Shown one piece after another: positions 8,504 through 16,369 of a stretch of 64,000 bases of DNA. Numbering within the stretch: the first letter of the stretch is position 1; each line of letters opens with the position of its first letter. Under the pieces are notes generated by a model. The model was not told the DNA's origin and ran no database searches. It saw nothing but the letters and a program-made list of their open reading frames with translations. Source of the DNA: Nocardioides plantarum (GTDB taxonomy: Bacteria > Actinomycetota > Actinomycetes > Propionibacteriales > Nocardioidaceae); contig NZ_VDMS01000005.1 in the NCBI RefSeq assembly GCF_006346395.1, positions 310,001 to 374,000 on the forward strand, written 5' to 3'. The translations under genes and the position numbers were made by a program.

Positions 8504-9535
8504 TCAGTCGAAGGAGGAGCGCCTCATCGTGAACAGCCACCGGGCCATGGGGTGCTCGGAGACGCCGTAGAGGAGGTCCTCCTCGGGCCAGTAGGCGACG
8601 TCCTCGTTGCCCATCGGGGTGGCGTGGGGGTGGTGGACGAGGTGGCCGGGGGTGCCGGCGTAGACCGAGCCCCGCTCGCGGCGGCCCTGCGACACCGTGA
8701 CGTGCAGGCGGCCGCGCGCGTTGACGACGCCCTGCATCCGCCGGGGTCCGTCGCCCAAGAGGACCAGCCGGGAGCGGTCGTCGGCACCGGTCTCGAGCAG
8801 GCCGGTGGTGGCGTCGATGGGGAACCTCGCGATCCGGCGGGTGCGGGCCGGGTCGTTGGTGTACTCACCGGCCATCATCGTCGGCGGCTCGGTGCTGCGG
8901 TCGAGCGAGACGAACGAGTAGCGGAAGCCGTCGGCGACCCCGTCGTCCTTGAGCGCGCGGTACTGCCAGCGCGCGGGCAGGACGTAGCGGTAGCCGTAGG
9001 CCGCGTCGCGTGCCGTGACCCGCAGCAGGTCGTCGACGCGGAAGGTGAACATCCCCTTGCCGGTCGCGGCGACGTGCAGGTGCTCGCCGTGCCAGACGAC
9101 CCCGCCGGCGTGCACGTGCAACGGCTCGAGCCCACCGTCGGCCGTGGGGCGGACGAGGAGCACGTGGCGATAGCTCAGGGAGTCGAGGTCCATCACGGTC
9201 AGTCGCGAGCCGTGCTTGGTCGGGTCCCACGGCAGCTTCTTGGCGTACGACGACATGATCACCAGCCGCCGCCCCCGGGTGTCGTCGCGACCGGCGTCGG
9301 CCGCGGTGGTGACGCCCTGCGGCCACCAGCGCAGGTCGAGCTGGTCCTTGAGGTCCATCCGCCACGCCTCGTGCACGGCCCGCCCCGGTGCCCACGACCG
9401 GCGCAGCCGCCGCGGCAGGTCGCTCAGCAGGTCGTCGAGGCCGACCCGGCCCTCGCTGCGGGCGACCAGCGCCTCGACCTCGTCGGTCCGCTCGTCGACG
9501 CGCTGGAGGTAGAGGCCAGGGCCGTCGTTCGTCAT
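8504..9535 (-). CDS. Conserved hypothetical protein, probably beta-rich
   Basis: From ATG at 9535 this is a 343-residue soluble protein without a signal peptide. I do not recognise a characterised family. Repeated strand-turn-strand modules with the pattern [small]-H-L-[HV]-V (LHVHAGGVVWHGEHLHVAAT, GKGMFTFRVDDLLRVT, RGRLHVTVSQG) and acidic turns suggest a beta-propeller-like fold in residues about 90-330. The N-terminal 80 residues are helical and charged (RTDEVEALVARSEGRVGLDD). An apparent in-frame extension upstream of 9535 would overlap the Nudix gene and is rejected. It is divergent from the Nudix gene. Confidence 0.75.
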   Translation of the reverse strand: MTNDGPGLYLQRVDERTDEVEALVARSEGRVGLDDLLSDLPRRLRRSWAPGRAVHEAWRMDLKDQLDLRWWPQGVTTAADAGRDDTRGRRLVIMSSYAKKLPWDPTKHGSRLTVMDLDSLSYRHVLLVRPTADGGLEPLHVHAGGVVWHGEHLHVAATGKGMFTFRVDDLLRVTARDAAYGYRYVLPARWQYRALKDDGVADGFRYSFVSLDRSTEPPTMMAGEYTNDPARTRRIARFPIDATTGLLETGADDRSRLVLLGDGPRRMQGVVNARGRLHVTVSQGRRERGSVYAGTPGHLVHHPHATPMGNEDVAYWPEEDLLYGVSEHPMARWLFTMRRSSFD

Positions 9536-9540
9536 CCGGC

Positions 9541-9546
9541 TAGTGT
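9541..9546 (+). promoter_or_regulatory. -10 box (TAGTGT) for a leaderless Nudix transcript
   Basis: TAGTGT ends 7 nt before the GTG of the Nudix gene, so transcription would begin at or next to the start codon. This spacing recurs before several other genes in the window. No convincing -35 element was identified. Confidence 0.5.
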
Positions 9547-9553
9547 CACCGAC

Positions 9554-9940
9554 GTGGTCAGGAGGGTCGTCGTCGGCGCAGCGGTGCTGCGTGAGGGCCG
9601 GCTCCTCGCGTGCCGTCGTACGACGCCCGTCGCGGTGGCCGGTCGCTGGGAGCTCCCGGGTGGCAAGGTCGAGCCCGACGAGACACCCGACGCGGCGCTC
9701 GTCCGCGAGGTCGCCGAGGAGCTCGGCGTCGACGTGGTCGTGACCGGCTGGCTCGACGGCGCGAGCCCGATCGCCGACACCCACGAGCTGCGGGTCGCGA
9801 CCTGCACGGTCGCCGGGTGGACGCCGTACCCGACCGAGCACGACCGGCTGCGCTGGCTGCGCGCCGACGAGCTCGACGACGTCGACTGGCTCGAGCCCGA
9901 CCGGCCGTTCCTCGCCCAGCTGACGGAGCGGCTGCGATGA
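9554..9940 (+). CDS. Nudix hydrolase, MutT-like
   Basis: A 128-residue Nudix hydrolase. The Nudix box is complete at residues about 37-59: G-x5-E-x7-REVAEELGV, with the metal-binding REVxEE core intact. The preceding strands (VVVGAAVLREGRLLACRR and WELPGGKVEP) match MutT-type proteins, which hydrolyse oxidised nucleoside triphosphates such as 8-oxo-dGTP; other nucleotide substrates are possible. The length is that of a minimal MutT. The GTG start at 9554 lies 7 nt after a TAGTGT box and probably gives a leaderless message. The next gene overlaps by four bases (ATGA). Confidence 0.9.
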   Translation: MVRRVVVGAAVLREGRLLACRRTTPVAVAGRWELPGGKVEPDETPDAALVREVAEELGVDVVVTGWLDGASPIADTHELRVATCTVAGWTPYPTEHDRLRWLRADELDDVDWLEPDRPFLAQLTERLR

Positions 9941-10242
9941 CCGGACCGACCGGCCGCGGCATCTTCTTCGACGAGGACGACGCCCGCGCGGTCGCCGCCC
10001 GGCTCGCCGCGCAGGGCTACACCGTCGACGTCCAGCGCGAGCGGCTCGCCGGCGAGGACGACGACGAGGACCACCCGTGGGCCGTCGTCACCGACGCGCC
10101 GGGGGTCGTCCTCGAGCTGCTCGTCGACGAGCACGACGGCTGGTACGACGTGGAGCAGACGGCCCCGGCCCCGCCGCCACTGCCGCCCCTCACGCTGCCG
10201 ATCGCCCCCAAGCGGATCAAACGACCAGGTGGCGCCGGCTGA
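9937..10242 (+). CDS. Hypothetical protein co-transcribed with the Nudix gene
   Basis: A 101-residue acidic protein beginning MTGPTGRGIFFDEDDARAVA. Residues 1-75 form one alpha/beta unit (AVAARLAAQGYTVDVQRERL, then an acidic loop GEDDDEDHPWAVVTDAPG, then VLELLVDEHDGWYDVEQ). The tail is proline-rich and basic (APPPLPPLTLPIAPKRIKRP). I do not recognise a characterised family; the compact fold with an acidic loop resembles small RraB-like regulators only superficially. The ATG overlaps the Nudix stop by four bases, so the two are translated together. Confidence 0.75.
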   Translation: MTGPTGRGIFFDEDDARAVAARLAAQGYTVDVQRERLAGEDDDEDHPWAVVTDAPGVVLELLVDEHDGWYDVEQTAPAPPPLPPLTLPIAPKRIKRPGGAG

Positions 10243-10291
10243 GTCGGCGGACCGGTCGGTGGCTCCCGGTGGGGGTCCGCCGAACCCGCCC

Positions 10292-10297
10292 TACTCT
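10292..10297 (+). promoter_or_regulatory. -10 box (TACTCT) upstream of mshB
   Basis: TACTCT ends 7 nt before the mshB ATG at 10305, consistent with a leaderless or very short-leader transcript. A GGAGG sequence (10298-10302) also lies between the box and the ATG, but only 2 nt from the start codon, too close for a normal Shine-Dalgarno. Confidence 0.5.
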
Positions 10298-10304
10298 GGA
10301 GGAC

Positions 10305-11225
10305 ATGAGCGACACCCCGGCCCAGCGGCTCCTCCTCGTGCACGCCCACCCCGACGACGAGTCGATCGGGCAGGGGGCGACGATGGCCAAGTACGTCGCC
10401 GAGGGGCGTGGCGTCACCCTGGTCACCTGCACGGCTGGCGAGATGGGCGAGATCCTGGTGCCCGAGCTGGAGCACCTCGCCGCCGACCGCGACGACAAGC
10501 TGGGTGAGCACCGCCGCGGAGAGCTCGCCGACGCGATGGCGGAGCTCGGCGTCACCGACCACCGCTTCCTCGGCGGGTTCGGGCGGTTCCGTGACTCCGG
10601 GATGAAGTGGCACGCCGAGGGCTACGCGATCGCTGCGGACGACATCCACGACAACGCCTTCTGGCGGGCCGACCTGACCGAGGCGGCCGACCTGCTGGTC
10701 GAGATCATCCGTGAGGTCCGCCCGCAGGTGCTCGTCACCTACGACCAGTTCGGCGGCTACGGCCACCCCGACCACATCCAGGCCCACCGCGTCGCGACCT
10801 ACGGCGCCGCGCTGGCCGCGGTGCCGTCGTACCGGACCGACCTCGGCGAGTCGTGGGACGTCCCGAAGATCTACTGGGGGGCCATGTCCGAGAGCCGGAT
10901 GCGGGCGGGGCTGCGGGCACTGCGCGCCGCCGGTGACACGACGAGCTTCGAGGGCATGGACCCCGACGGACCGCTGCCCCACTTCGTCACGCCCGACGAC
11001 AACCTCGCCGCCATGGTCGACGCGGAGGACCACGTCGACAAGAAGATGGCGGCGCTCGCCGCCCACAAGACCCAGATCACCATGGACGGCCCGTTCTTCG
11101 CCCTGTCCAACAACGTCGGGTCCCACGCGTGGGGCGCCGAGTTCTACCGGATCGCCAAGGGCGAGCAGGGTCCGCTCGGCGACGACGGGCTCGAGACCGA
11201 CCTGTTCGCCGGGATCGACAGCTGA
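10305..11225 (+). CDS. mshB: N-acetyl-1-D-myo-inositol-2-amino-2-deoxy-alpha-D-glucopyranoside deacetylase (mycothiol synthesis)
   Basis: MshB removes the acetyl group from GlcNAc-inositol, the second committed step of mycothiol synthesis, in the cytoplasm. The 306-residue protein shows the PIG-L deacetylase zinc site: AHPDDES near residue 13 (His, Asp and general-base Asp) and the distal histidine in GYGHPDHIQAHR near residue 150. EMGEILVPELEHLAAD and the C-terminal KMAALAAHKTQI helix are typical of MshB rather than of the related Mca amidase. Length fits MshB (about 300). The next gene may overlap the stop codon. Confidence 0.92.
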   Translation: MSDTPAQRLLLVHAHPDDESIGQGATMAKYVAEGRGVTLVTCTAGEMGEILVPELEHLAADRDDKLGEHRRGELADAMAELGVTDHRFLGGFGRFRDSGMKWHAEGYAIAADDIHDNAFWRADLTEAADLLVEIIREVRPQVLVTYDQFGGYGHPDHIQAHRVATYGAALAAVPSYRTDLGESWDVPKIYWGAMSESRMRAGLRALRAAGDTTSFEGMDPDGPLPHFVTPDDNLAAMVDAEDHVDKKMAALAAHKTQITMDGPFFALSNNVGSHAWGAEFYRIAKGEQGPLGDDGLETDLFAGIDS

Positions 11226-11248
11226 ACCCCGCCCTCGCCCTCCGCCTC

Positions 11249-11587
11249 GTGCGGGCGCTGGCCCTCGTGGTGCTGGGGGTCGCGGTCGGCGCCCTCGCGA
11301 TCCTCGTCCACGACCGGCCCGTCGGCCTCGCGCTGGGCCTGGTGACCTCCGCGGCCACCGCCTGGGCGCTGCCGGGCGGGTGGTCGCTGCGGTTCTCGTT
11401 CGCCGCCGGCTGGGTGGCGGTCCTGGGCTACGTCCTGGTGCCCCGCGCCGGGGGCGGCTACCTGGTCGGGTCCGACACCCCCGGCTACCTGCTGCTCGGC
11501 TTCGGGCTGGCCCTGATGCTGTTCGGGATCGTCACCGTGCGACCCCTGCGCCCGCCCACCGACCCGGGGGACCCCGCCGCTCCCTAG
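11249..11587 (+). CDS. DUF6113-type small membrane protein
   Basis: A protein of about 112 residues with four hydrophobic segments (ALALVVLGVAVGALAILV, VGLALGLVTSAATAWAL, FSFAAGWVAVLGYVLV, GYLLLGFGLALMLFGIVTV) and a short proline-rich tail. Small proteins of this type follow mshB in other actinobacteria; their function is unknown. The first standard start is GTG 11249. However, CTG at 11222 overlaps the mshB TGA (CTGA) with GGGA seven bases upstream, and would add nine residues in frame; dapC in this window shows the same arrangement. The coordinates use the conservative GTG. Confidence 0.72.
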   Translation: MRALALVVLGVAVGALAILVHDRPVGLALGLVTSAATAWALPGGWSLRFSFAAGWVAVLGYVLVPRAGGGYLVGSDTPGYLLLGFGLALMLFGIVTVRPLRPPTDPGDPAAP

Positions 11588-11590
11588 ACT
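11585..11590 (+). promoter_or_regulatory. -10 box (TAGACT) of the VanW-family gene
   Basis: TAGACT ends 6 nt before the GTG start of the VanW-family gene, and the box overlaps the stop codon of the preceding gene (TAG at 11585-11587). The spacing predicts a leaderless transcript. Confidence 0.5.
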
Positions 11591-11596
11591 GACTCG

Positions 11597-13321
11597 GTGA
11601 AGAACCGCGACGAACGCCACGAGCGCGCCGGCGGCCGGACGGTCCTCGTGGTCGTGCTGGTCCTGGCCCTGCTCGCCGGTGGCGGGTACGCCGCCGCCTA
11701 CGGTCTCGCCGGCGACAAGCTGCCGCGGGGCGCGTCCGTGGCCGGTGTCGACCTCGGCGGGCTCACCCAGGCCGAGGCCGAGGCCACGCTGCGCTCCGAC
11801 CTGCCCGCCGCACTGTCCAGTCCGATCCGGGTCACCGTCGACGGGTCCAGCGACGGCCGCAGCGTCGAGGTCGACCCGGCCGAGGCCGGTCTCGAGATCG
11901 ACTACCCCGCGTCCGTGGCCGCGGCCGGCGAGCAGCGGTCCTGGAGCCCGGGTGCCCTGTGGGAGCACTACACCGGCGGCGACGACGTCGACCCCGTCGT
12001 CACGGTCGACGACGCCGCCCTCGAGGCCGCGCTCGCCGACCTCGGTGACGGGCTCGGCACCGAGCCCGTCGACGGCCGGGTCCGCTTCAGCGCCGGCCGC
12101 GTCGCCGTGACCGACCCCGAGCCCGGCCGCGGGATCGATCCCGCCGGGGCCCGCGAGGCCCTCGTGGCGTCGTACCTCGACGGCAAGCCGGCCCGGCTCG
12201 CCGTGGCCACCCTCGCGCCCGACATCGACGACGCCGACGTCGCCGAGGCCGTCGACACGTTCGCGGACCCGGCCATGTCGGGCTCGGTCGAGCTGCGCAT
12301 CGGCTCGGCGTCGGTCAAGCTCAGCCCGCGGCAGTACTCCCGGGCGCTGTCGATGAAGGCCGAGGACGGCAAGCTCGTGCCGGTCGTCGACGCCGACCGG
12401 CTCGTCCCGCTCGTCGAGCGCGCCACGTCGGGCAAGGGTGCGCCCGTCGACGCCCGGATCGAGATCCGTGACGGCAAGCCGCGCATCGTGGCGGCCAAGC
12501 CCGGGGTGACCTTCGAGTCCGACGCCGTCGTCACCGCCTTCCTCGCCGCGGTCGTCAAGCGGTCGGGCAAGCGGGTCGGCAAGGTCGAGGGCACCGTCGC
12601 CGAGCCCGACTTCACCACCGCCGACGCCAAGGCCCTGGGGGTCAAGGAGAAGGTCTCGGAGTTCACGACCTACTTCCCCTACGCCGAATACCGCAACGTC
12701 AACATCGGCCGGGGTGCCGAGATCATCGACGGCACGCTGCTCAAGCCCGGCGAGACGTTCTCGCTCAACGACATCGTGGGGGAGCGCACCGTCGAGAACG
12801 GCTTCACCGAGGGCACGATCATCAGCAACGGCCTCTTCGTCAAGGACCTCGGCGGCGGGGTCTCGCAGGTCGCGACGACGACGTTCAACGCCATGTTCTA
12901 CGCGGGTCTCGAGGACATCGAGCACAAGCCGCACTCGGTCTACATCGACCGCTACCCCGTGGGTCGTGAGGCGACGGTCGCCTTCGGCGCGGTCGACCTG
13001 CGCTTCCGCAACGACACCGACCACGGCGTGCTGATCCACACCGTGTTCACGCCGTCGACGCCGTCCTCACGGGGCGTGCTCACCGTGCAGATGTTCTCGA
13101 CGAAGACCTGGGACATCACCGAGGTGACCTCCGACCGCTACGCCTTCACCTCGCCCAAGACGCAGACCCTCACCACCGACAACTGCGTGCCCAACAGCGG
13201 CTACGGCGGCTTCCAGGTCGACGTGACGCGCATCTTCAAGCGTCCCGGGTCCGACGAGGTCGTCAAGCGCGAGAAGTTCCACACCGACTACATCGCCTCC
13301 GACACGGTCATCTGCAAGTAG
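11597..13321 (+). CDS. VanW family protein with putative peptidoglycan-binding domains
   Basis: A 574-residue membrane-anchored protein. Residues 1-15 are charged, followed by one transmembrane helix (about 16-38). Residues about 45-330 contain two repeats of the putative peptidoglycan-binding domain that usually precedes VanW (GASVAGVDLGGLTQAEAEATL; later KPRIVAAKPGVTF). The VanW domain lies at about 365-500 with the characteristic RNVNIGRGAEIIDGTLLKPG, GETFSLNDIVGERT and GGGVSQVATTTFNAMFYAG. Such proteins are thought to act in the cell wall, but the biochemical role of VanW is unknown. The GTG start sits 6 nt after TAGACT. The gene is monocistronic between mshB and the lipase. Confidence 0.92.
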   Translation: MKNRDERHERAGGRTVLVVVLVLALLAGGGYAAAYGLAGDKLPRGASVAGVDLGGLTQAEAEATLRSDLPAALSSPIRVTVDGSSDGRSVEVDPAEAGLEIDYPASVAAAGEQRSWSPGALWEHYTGGDDVDPVVTVDDAALEAALADLGDGLGTEPVDGRVRFSAGRVAVTDPEPGRGIDPAGAREALVASYLDGKPARLAVATLAPDIDDADVAEAVDTFADPAMSGSVELRIGSASVKLSPRQYSRALSMKAEDGKLVPVVDADRLVPLVERATSGKGAPVDARIEIRDGKPRIVAAKPGVTFESDAVVTAFLAAVVKRSGKRVGKVEGTVAEPDFTTADAKALGVKEKVSEFTTYFPYAEYRNVNIGRGAEIIDGTLLKPGETFSLNDIVGERTVENGFTEGTIISNGLFVKDLGGGVSQVATTTFNAMFYAGLEDIEHKPHSVYIDRYPVGREATVAFGAVDLRFRNDTDHGVLIHTVFTPSTPSSRGVLTVQMFSTKTWDITEVTSDRYAFTSPKTQTLTTDNCVPNSGYGGFQVDVTRIFKRPGSDEVVKREKFHTDYIASDTVICK

Positions 13322-13353
13322 CGCGGGCGGTGTCCCCGCCGGTCGGCGAACGC

Positions 13354-13383
13354 TTGTACTCCGTACTCGCCGGTAGGTACTGT
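13354..13383 (+). promoter_or_regulatory. Promoter of the secreted lipase gene (leaderless)
   Basis: TTGTAC (13354-13359) and TACTGT (13378-13383) are separated by 18 nt, and the -10 box ends 7 nt before the lipase ATG. This is the best-formed -35/-10 pair among the leaderless promoters in the window. Confidence 0.55.
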
Positions 13384-13390
13384 CCGTGAC

Positions 13391-14245
13391 ATGCGCCACA
13401 CTCTCGGATCCCTGCTCGCTGCCGTCCTGATCGCCGCGGGGCTGGCGACCACCGCGACCCCCGCTCTCGCGGCCCCGTCCGTCGCGTCCGGCGTGCCCAC
13501 GCTGCCGACGTCGCCCCTCGGCGACCCCCCGGGAGCCAACGGCTGGTCGTGCCGGCCGACCGCCGCACGCCCGACGCCGGTGATCCTGGTCCACGGCACC
13601 CTCGGCGACCGGGCCAACCTGCTGCAGCGGCTGTCGGCCGGCATCAAGGCGGCCGGGTTCTGCGTCTACTCCCTCGACTACGGCAACCGTGGTCTCAACG
13701 ACATCCCCGCCTCGGCCGCGGAGCTCAAGACCTTCACCGAGCGGGTGCTGAGCGCCACCGGGGCCAGCAAGGTCTCGATGGTGGGCCACTCCCAGGGCGG
13801 GATGATGCCGCGCTACTACATCAAGTTCCTCGGCGGCGACCGGGTCGTCGACGACCTCGTCGGGCTCTCGCCCTCCAACCACGGCACCGCGATCACCGCC
13901 GGCACCAACCCGTTCACCCGGCTGGTCGGCTACGCCTGCACCTCGTGCGTCCAGCAGGGTGCCGGCTCGTCGTTCCTGACCCGCCTCAACGCAGGCGACG
14001 AGACACCCGGCCCGGTGAGCTACACCCAGGTGACCACGCGCTACGACGAGGTCGTCGTGCCCTACACCTCCGCCTACCTGGCCGCCGGCCCGCGCACCAC
14101 CAACATCACCCTGCAGGACACGTGCCCGCTCGAGCTGACCGAGCACCTCCTCATCCCGCTGGCCACGCCCTCGCTGTCGATCGCGCTCGACGCCCTCACC
14201 CACGACGGCCCGGCGCGCGCGACGTTCCGGCCGCGCTGCGTGTGA
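13391..14245 (+). CDS. Secreted lipase/esterase, alpha/beta hydrolase (lipase class 2)
   Basis: A 284-residue exported alpha/beta hydrolase. Residues 1-28 are a Sec signal peptide ending ALA-AP. The oxyanion region is VILVHGTLGD near residue 65, the nucleophile elbow is GHSQGG near residue 136 and is followed by MMPRYYIKFLGG, typical of Streptomyces-type secreted triacylglycerol lipases. The catalytic Asp is probably in TRYDEVV (residue about 220) and the His in TEHLL (about 254). Four cysteines may form disulfides. It is probably secreted and active on esters or lipids; the real substrate is unknown. Its ATG follows TACTGT by 7 nt. Confidence 0.88.
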   Translation: MRHTLGSLLAAVLIAAGLATTATPALAAPSVASGVPTLPTSPLGDPPGANGWSCRPTAARPTPVILVHGTLGDRANLLQRLSAGIKAAGFCVYSLDYGNRGLNDIPASAAELKTFTERVLSATGASKVSMVGHSQGGMMPRYYIKFLGGDRVVDDLVGLSPSNHGTAITAGTNPFTRLVGYACTSCVQQGAGSSFLTRLNAGDETPGPVSYTQVTTRYDEVVVPYTSAYLAAGPRTTNITLQDTCPLELTEHLLIPLATPSLSIALDALTHDGPARATFRPRCV

Positions 14246-14308
14246 CCCACCCGGCGACCCACCCGGTGACCCACCCGTGGGGGGCCATCGCGATCGCGTG
14301 AGGATGCG

Positions 14309-14314
14309 TAGCCT
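14309..14314 (+). promoter_or_regulatory. -10 box (TAGCCT) of the cation efflux gene
   Basis: TAGCCT ends 6 nt before GTG 14321, predicting leaderless transcription of the cation diffusion facilitator gene. Confidence 0.5.
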
Positions 14315-14320
14315 CGGACG

Positions 14321-15247
14321 GTGCTGACCGTCGTCGTGGCCCTGGTGGCCAACACCCTGCTGGCGCTGGCCAAGTCGGTCGCGGCCGTGCTCACGGGCTC
14401 GGCGGCGATGGTCGCCGAGGCCGCGCACTCGTGGGCCGACACCGGCAACGAGGTGTTCCTCCTGGTCGCCGAGCGCCGCGGCGCCCGGCCCCGCGACGCC
14501 GAGCACCCCCGCGGCTACGGGCGCGCGACCTACACGTGGTCGCTGGTGGCGGCCTTCGGGCTGTTCTCCGCCGGCGCGGTGGTGTCGGTGTGGCACGGCG
14601 TCACCGAGCTCTCCGCGGAGGCCGGCGAGGAGAGCTTCACGGTCAACTACGTCGTGCTCGCGATCGCCTTCGTCCTCGAGGGCACCTCGTTCCTGCAGGC
14701 GACCCGCCAGGTGCACGGCGCCGCGGGGCGCATCGGCCTGCACCCGCTGCGCTACGTCTCCCGCACCTCCGACCCGACCCTGCGCGCGGTGTTCTTCGAG
14801 GACCTGTCCGCGCTCATCGGCATCCTGCTCGCCGCCGCGGGCATCGGCCTGCACCAGGCCACCGGCGACCCCGTCTGGGACGCCGCCGCCTCGATCGCCA
14901 TCGGCGTGCTGCTCGGCGTCGTGGCGGTGTTCCTGATGCGGCGCAACATGGAGTACCTCGTCGGCACCGGCACCAGTCCCGAGCTGCGCGACCGGGTGCT
15001 GGGGCTGCTGCTCGGGCACCGCGAGGTCGAGCGGGTCACCTACCTGCACCTCGAGTACGTCGGCCCGCGCCGGATGTTCGCCGTCGCCGCGGTCGACCTG
15101 ATGGGCGACGACACCGAGGACCACCTGGCCGTCCGGCTGCGCCGCGTGGAGACCGCCATCGAGACCGACGACCTCATCGAGGACCTGGTCCTCACGCTCT
15201 CCCAGCCCGGCGACGCCGACCTGGCGCCCACGGCGGTCGAGGTGTGA
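14321..15247 (+). CDS. Cation diffusion facilitator family transporter
   Basis: A 308-residue inner-membrane exporter of divalent metal ions (zinc, iron, cobalt or manganese), driven by proton exchange. The first metal-binding helix is clear: AEAAHSWADTGNEVFLLV (residues about 29-46), where H and D are ligands. Helices follow at about 70-95, 108-128, 158-180 and 190-205; the matching ligand pair of helix 5 lies in FFEDLSALIGI. The C-terminal third (about 215-300) is the cytoplasmic regulatory domain (LLLGHREVERVTYLHLEYVG). The N-terminus begins directly in the first helix, so the protein is compact. Metal specificity cannot be read from the sequence. Confidence 0.92.
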   Translation: MLTVVVALVANTLLALAKSVAAVLTGSAAMVAEAAHSWADTGNEVFLLVAERRGARPRDAEHPRGYGRATYTWSLVAAFGLFSAGAVVSVWHGVTELSAEAGEESFTVNYVVLAIAFVLEGTSFLQATRQVHGAAGRIGLHPLRYVSRTSDPTLRAVFFEDLSALIGILLAAAGIGLHQATGDPVWDAAASIAIGVLLGVVAVFLMRRNMEYLVGTGTSPELRDRVLGLLLGHREVERVTYLHLEYVGPRRMFAVAAVDLMGDDTEDHLAVRLRRVETAIETDDLIEDLVLTLSQPGDADLAPTAVEV

Positions 15248-15270
15248 GGGCCGCCAGACCCTGGTCCGCG

Positions 15271-15397
15271 CGTCGGTCGAGGTGCGAAGGCCGCTAGGCC
15301 TGAGCCTCGAGACCACCGCAGCCGACGTACCGGCTCGGGCACGACGTTGCGGTGGTCTCGAGGCTCGGCGCCGGGGCGCCTCGCACCTCGACCGACG
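15271..15397. repeat. Large inverted repeat made of two opposed copies of the dispersed palindrome
   Basis: The left arm (15271-15322: CGTCGGTCGAGGTGCGAAGG ... GAGCCTCGAGACCACCGCAGC) is the reverse complement of the right arm (15347-15397: TTGCGGTGGTCTCGAGGCTC ... TCGCACCTCGACCGACG), separated by about 24 nt. Both arms belong to the family at 8425 and 51223. The element lies between the convergent cation-efflux and acetyltransferase genes and could form a very long hairpin. Confidence 0.8.
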
Positions 15398-15402
15398 TGG
15401 GG

Positions 15403-16308
15403 TCAGTCGACGTCCGGCGGCACCAGGTAGCGGTAGCGGTGGTGGGTGCGGAACCCCAGCCCGGCGTACAGCGCCAGGGCCGGCTCGTTGGCGGCCAGCA
15501 CCTGCAGGAAGACTGTGGTCGCCCCCCGCTCGGCGCCCCACTCCACGAGCGCGTCGACGACGGCCAGTCCCAGGCCCCGGCGGCGATGGGTGGGAGCGAC
15601 GACCAGGCCGCCGAGCCCGACCCAGTCGTCGTGGAAGCCGGCGTAGCCGGTGGCGTGCTCGCCGACCCGCACGCGCACCCAGTCGTCGTGCTCGTCGTAC
15701 GTCGTCCCGGGGGCTGACCGGCCGCGCAGCGCCCGCGCGACCTGGGCCACCCCGGCGACCTGGAAGAGCGTGTCGGACTCCGTGCTCTCGGGCACCCAGC
15801 CCAGGTCGGTGAGCCGCCGGTCCTCCGGGGACCCGGTGAGCACGGCGGCGATCGGCCTCTCGTAGTGGGCCACGACCCGGTCCACGTCGTCGGCGAGCCC
15901 GGACGGCCCGAAGGCCAGCACGGAGTGGGCGCGCCGGGCCGTCGCGGTCGCCGAGTCGCGCAGCACCCACTCACCCACCGCGCCGGTGACGAGGTCGGGG
16001 AACAGGGCGAAGCCGTGCACCTGCGCGTCACGCGCCGGCACCCGGTCGCGCACCGATGCTCGCGGCGGCACCGGCTTGCCCGACACGACGTCGGCGAGCG
16101 GGATCGCCACCGCGTCACCCGACTCCGGACGCACGACGATCACCCCGCCGGCGTACGTCTCGCAGACGCCCAGCAGGTCGGTCAGGGCCGGTCCGCCGGT
16201 CGGCCCGGTCTCCCCGCGGACCAGGCGGCGTACGACGACCCGCTGACCCACGACGTGCGGGCCGAGCGAGTGGCTGCCCACAGAGTGGGGTTCCCGTGCC
16301 TCGGCCAC
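15403..16308 (-). CDS. GNAT family N-acetyltransferase
   Basis: A 301-residue two-part protein. The C-terminal domain (residues about 185-298) is a GNAT fold with the acetyl-CoA motif VVAPTHRRRGLGLAVVDALVEWG (R-x-x-G-x-G/A type) and the C-terminal strand LQVLAANEPALALYAGLGFR. The N-terminal part (about 1-120) has small beta segments (VVGQRVVVRRLV, AVAIPLADVVSGK) and looks like the RNA/ligand-binding-like leader found in some actinobacterial acetyltransferases. The substrate is unknown. The start is GTG at 16308, 7 nt downstream of TAGTGT on the minus strand, so probably leaderless. It is divergent from fdxA and its -10 overlaps that of fdxA. Confidence 0.85.
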   Translation of the reverse strand: MAEAREPHSVGSHSLGPHVVGQRVVVRRLVRGETGPTGGPALTDLLGVCETYAGGVIVVRPESGDAVAIPLADVVSGKPVPPRASVRDRVPARDAQVHGFALFPDLVTGAVGEWVLRDSATATARRAHSVLAFGPSGLADDVDRVVAHYERPIAAVLTGSPEDRRLTDLGWVPESTESDTLFQVAGVAQVARALRGRSAPGTTYDEHDDWVRVRVGEHATGYAGFHDDWVGLGGLVVAPTHRRRGLGLAVVDALVEWGAERGATTVFLQVLAANEPALALYAGLGFRTHHRYRYLVPPDVD

Positions 16309-16315
16309 CCCTCAC

Positions 16316-16325
16316 ACACTAGGCT
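16316..16325. promoter_or_regulatory. Overlapping divergent -10 boxes for the acetyltransferase and fdxA
   Basis: ACACTAGGCT contains TAGTGT on the minus strand (16321-16316), 7 nt from the acetyltransferase GTG, and TAGGCT on the plus strand (16320-16325), 44 nt from the fdxA ATG. The two boxes share the bases TA, so RNA polymerase probably cannot occupy both at once. Confidence 0.5.
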
Positions 16326-16369
16326 GACCACGCTCTCGCACCGGTCTCAACCCCACTGGAGGAACCCCG

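Noticed and set aside
13067..15970. 967-codon minus-strand frame across the lipase and cation-efflux genes
   Set aside because: Frame shadow; both plus-strand genes have clear family motifs and the frame also spans a dispersed repeat.
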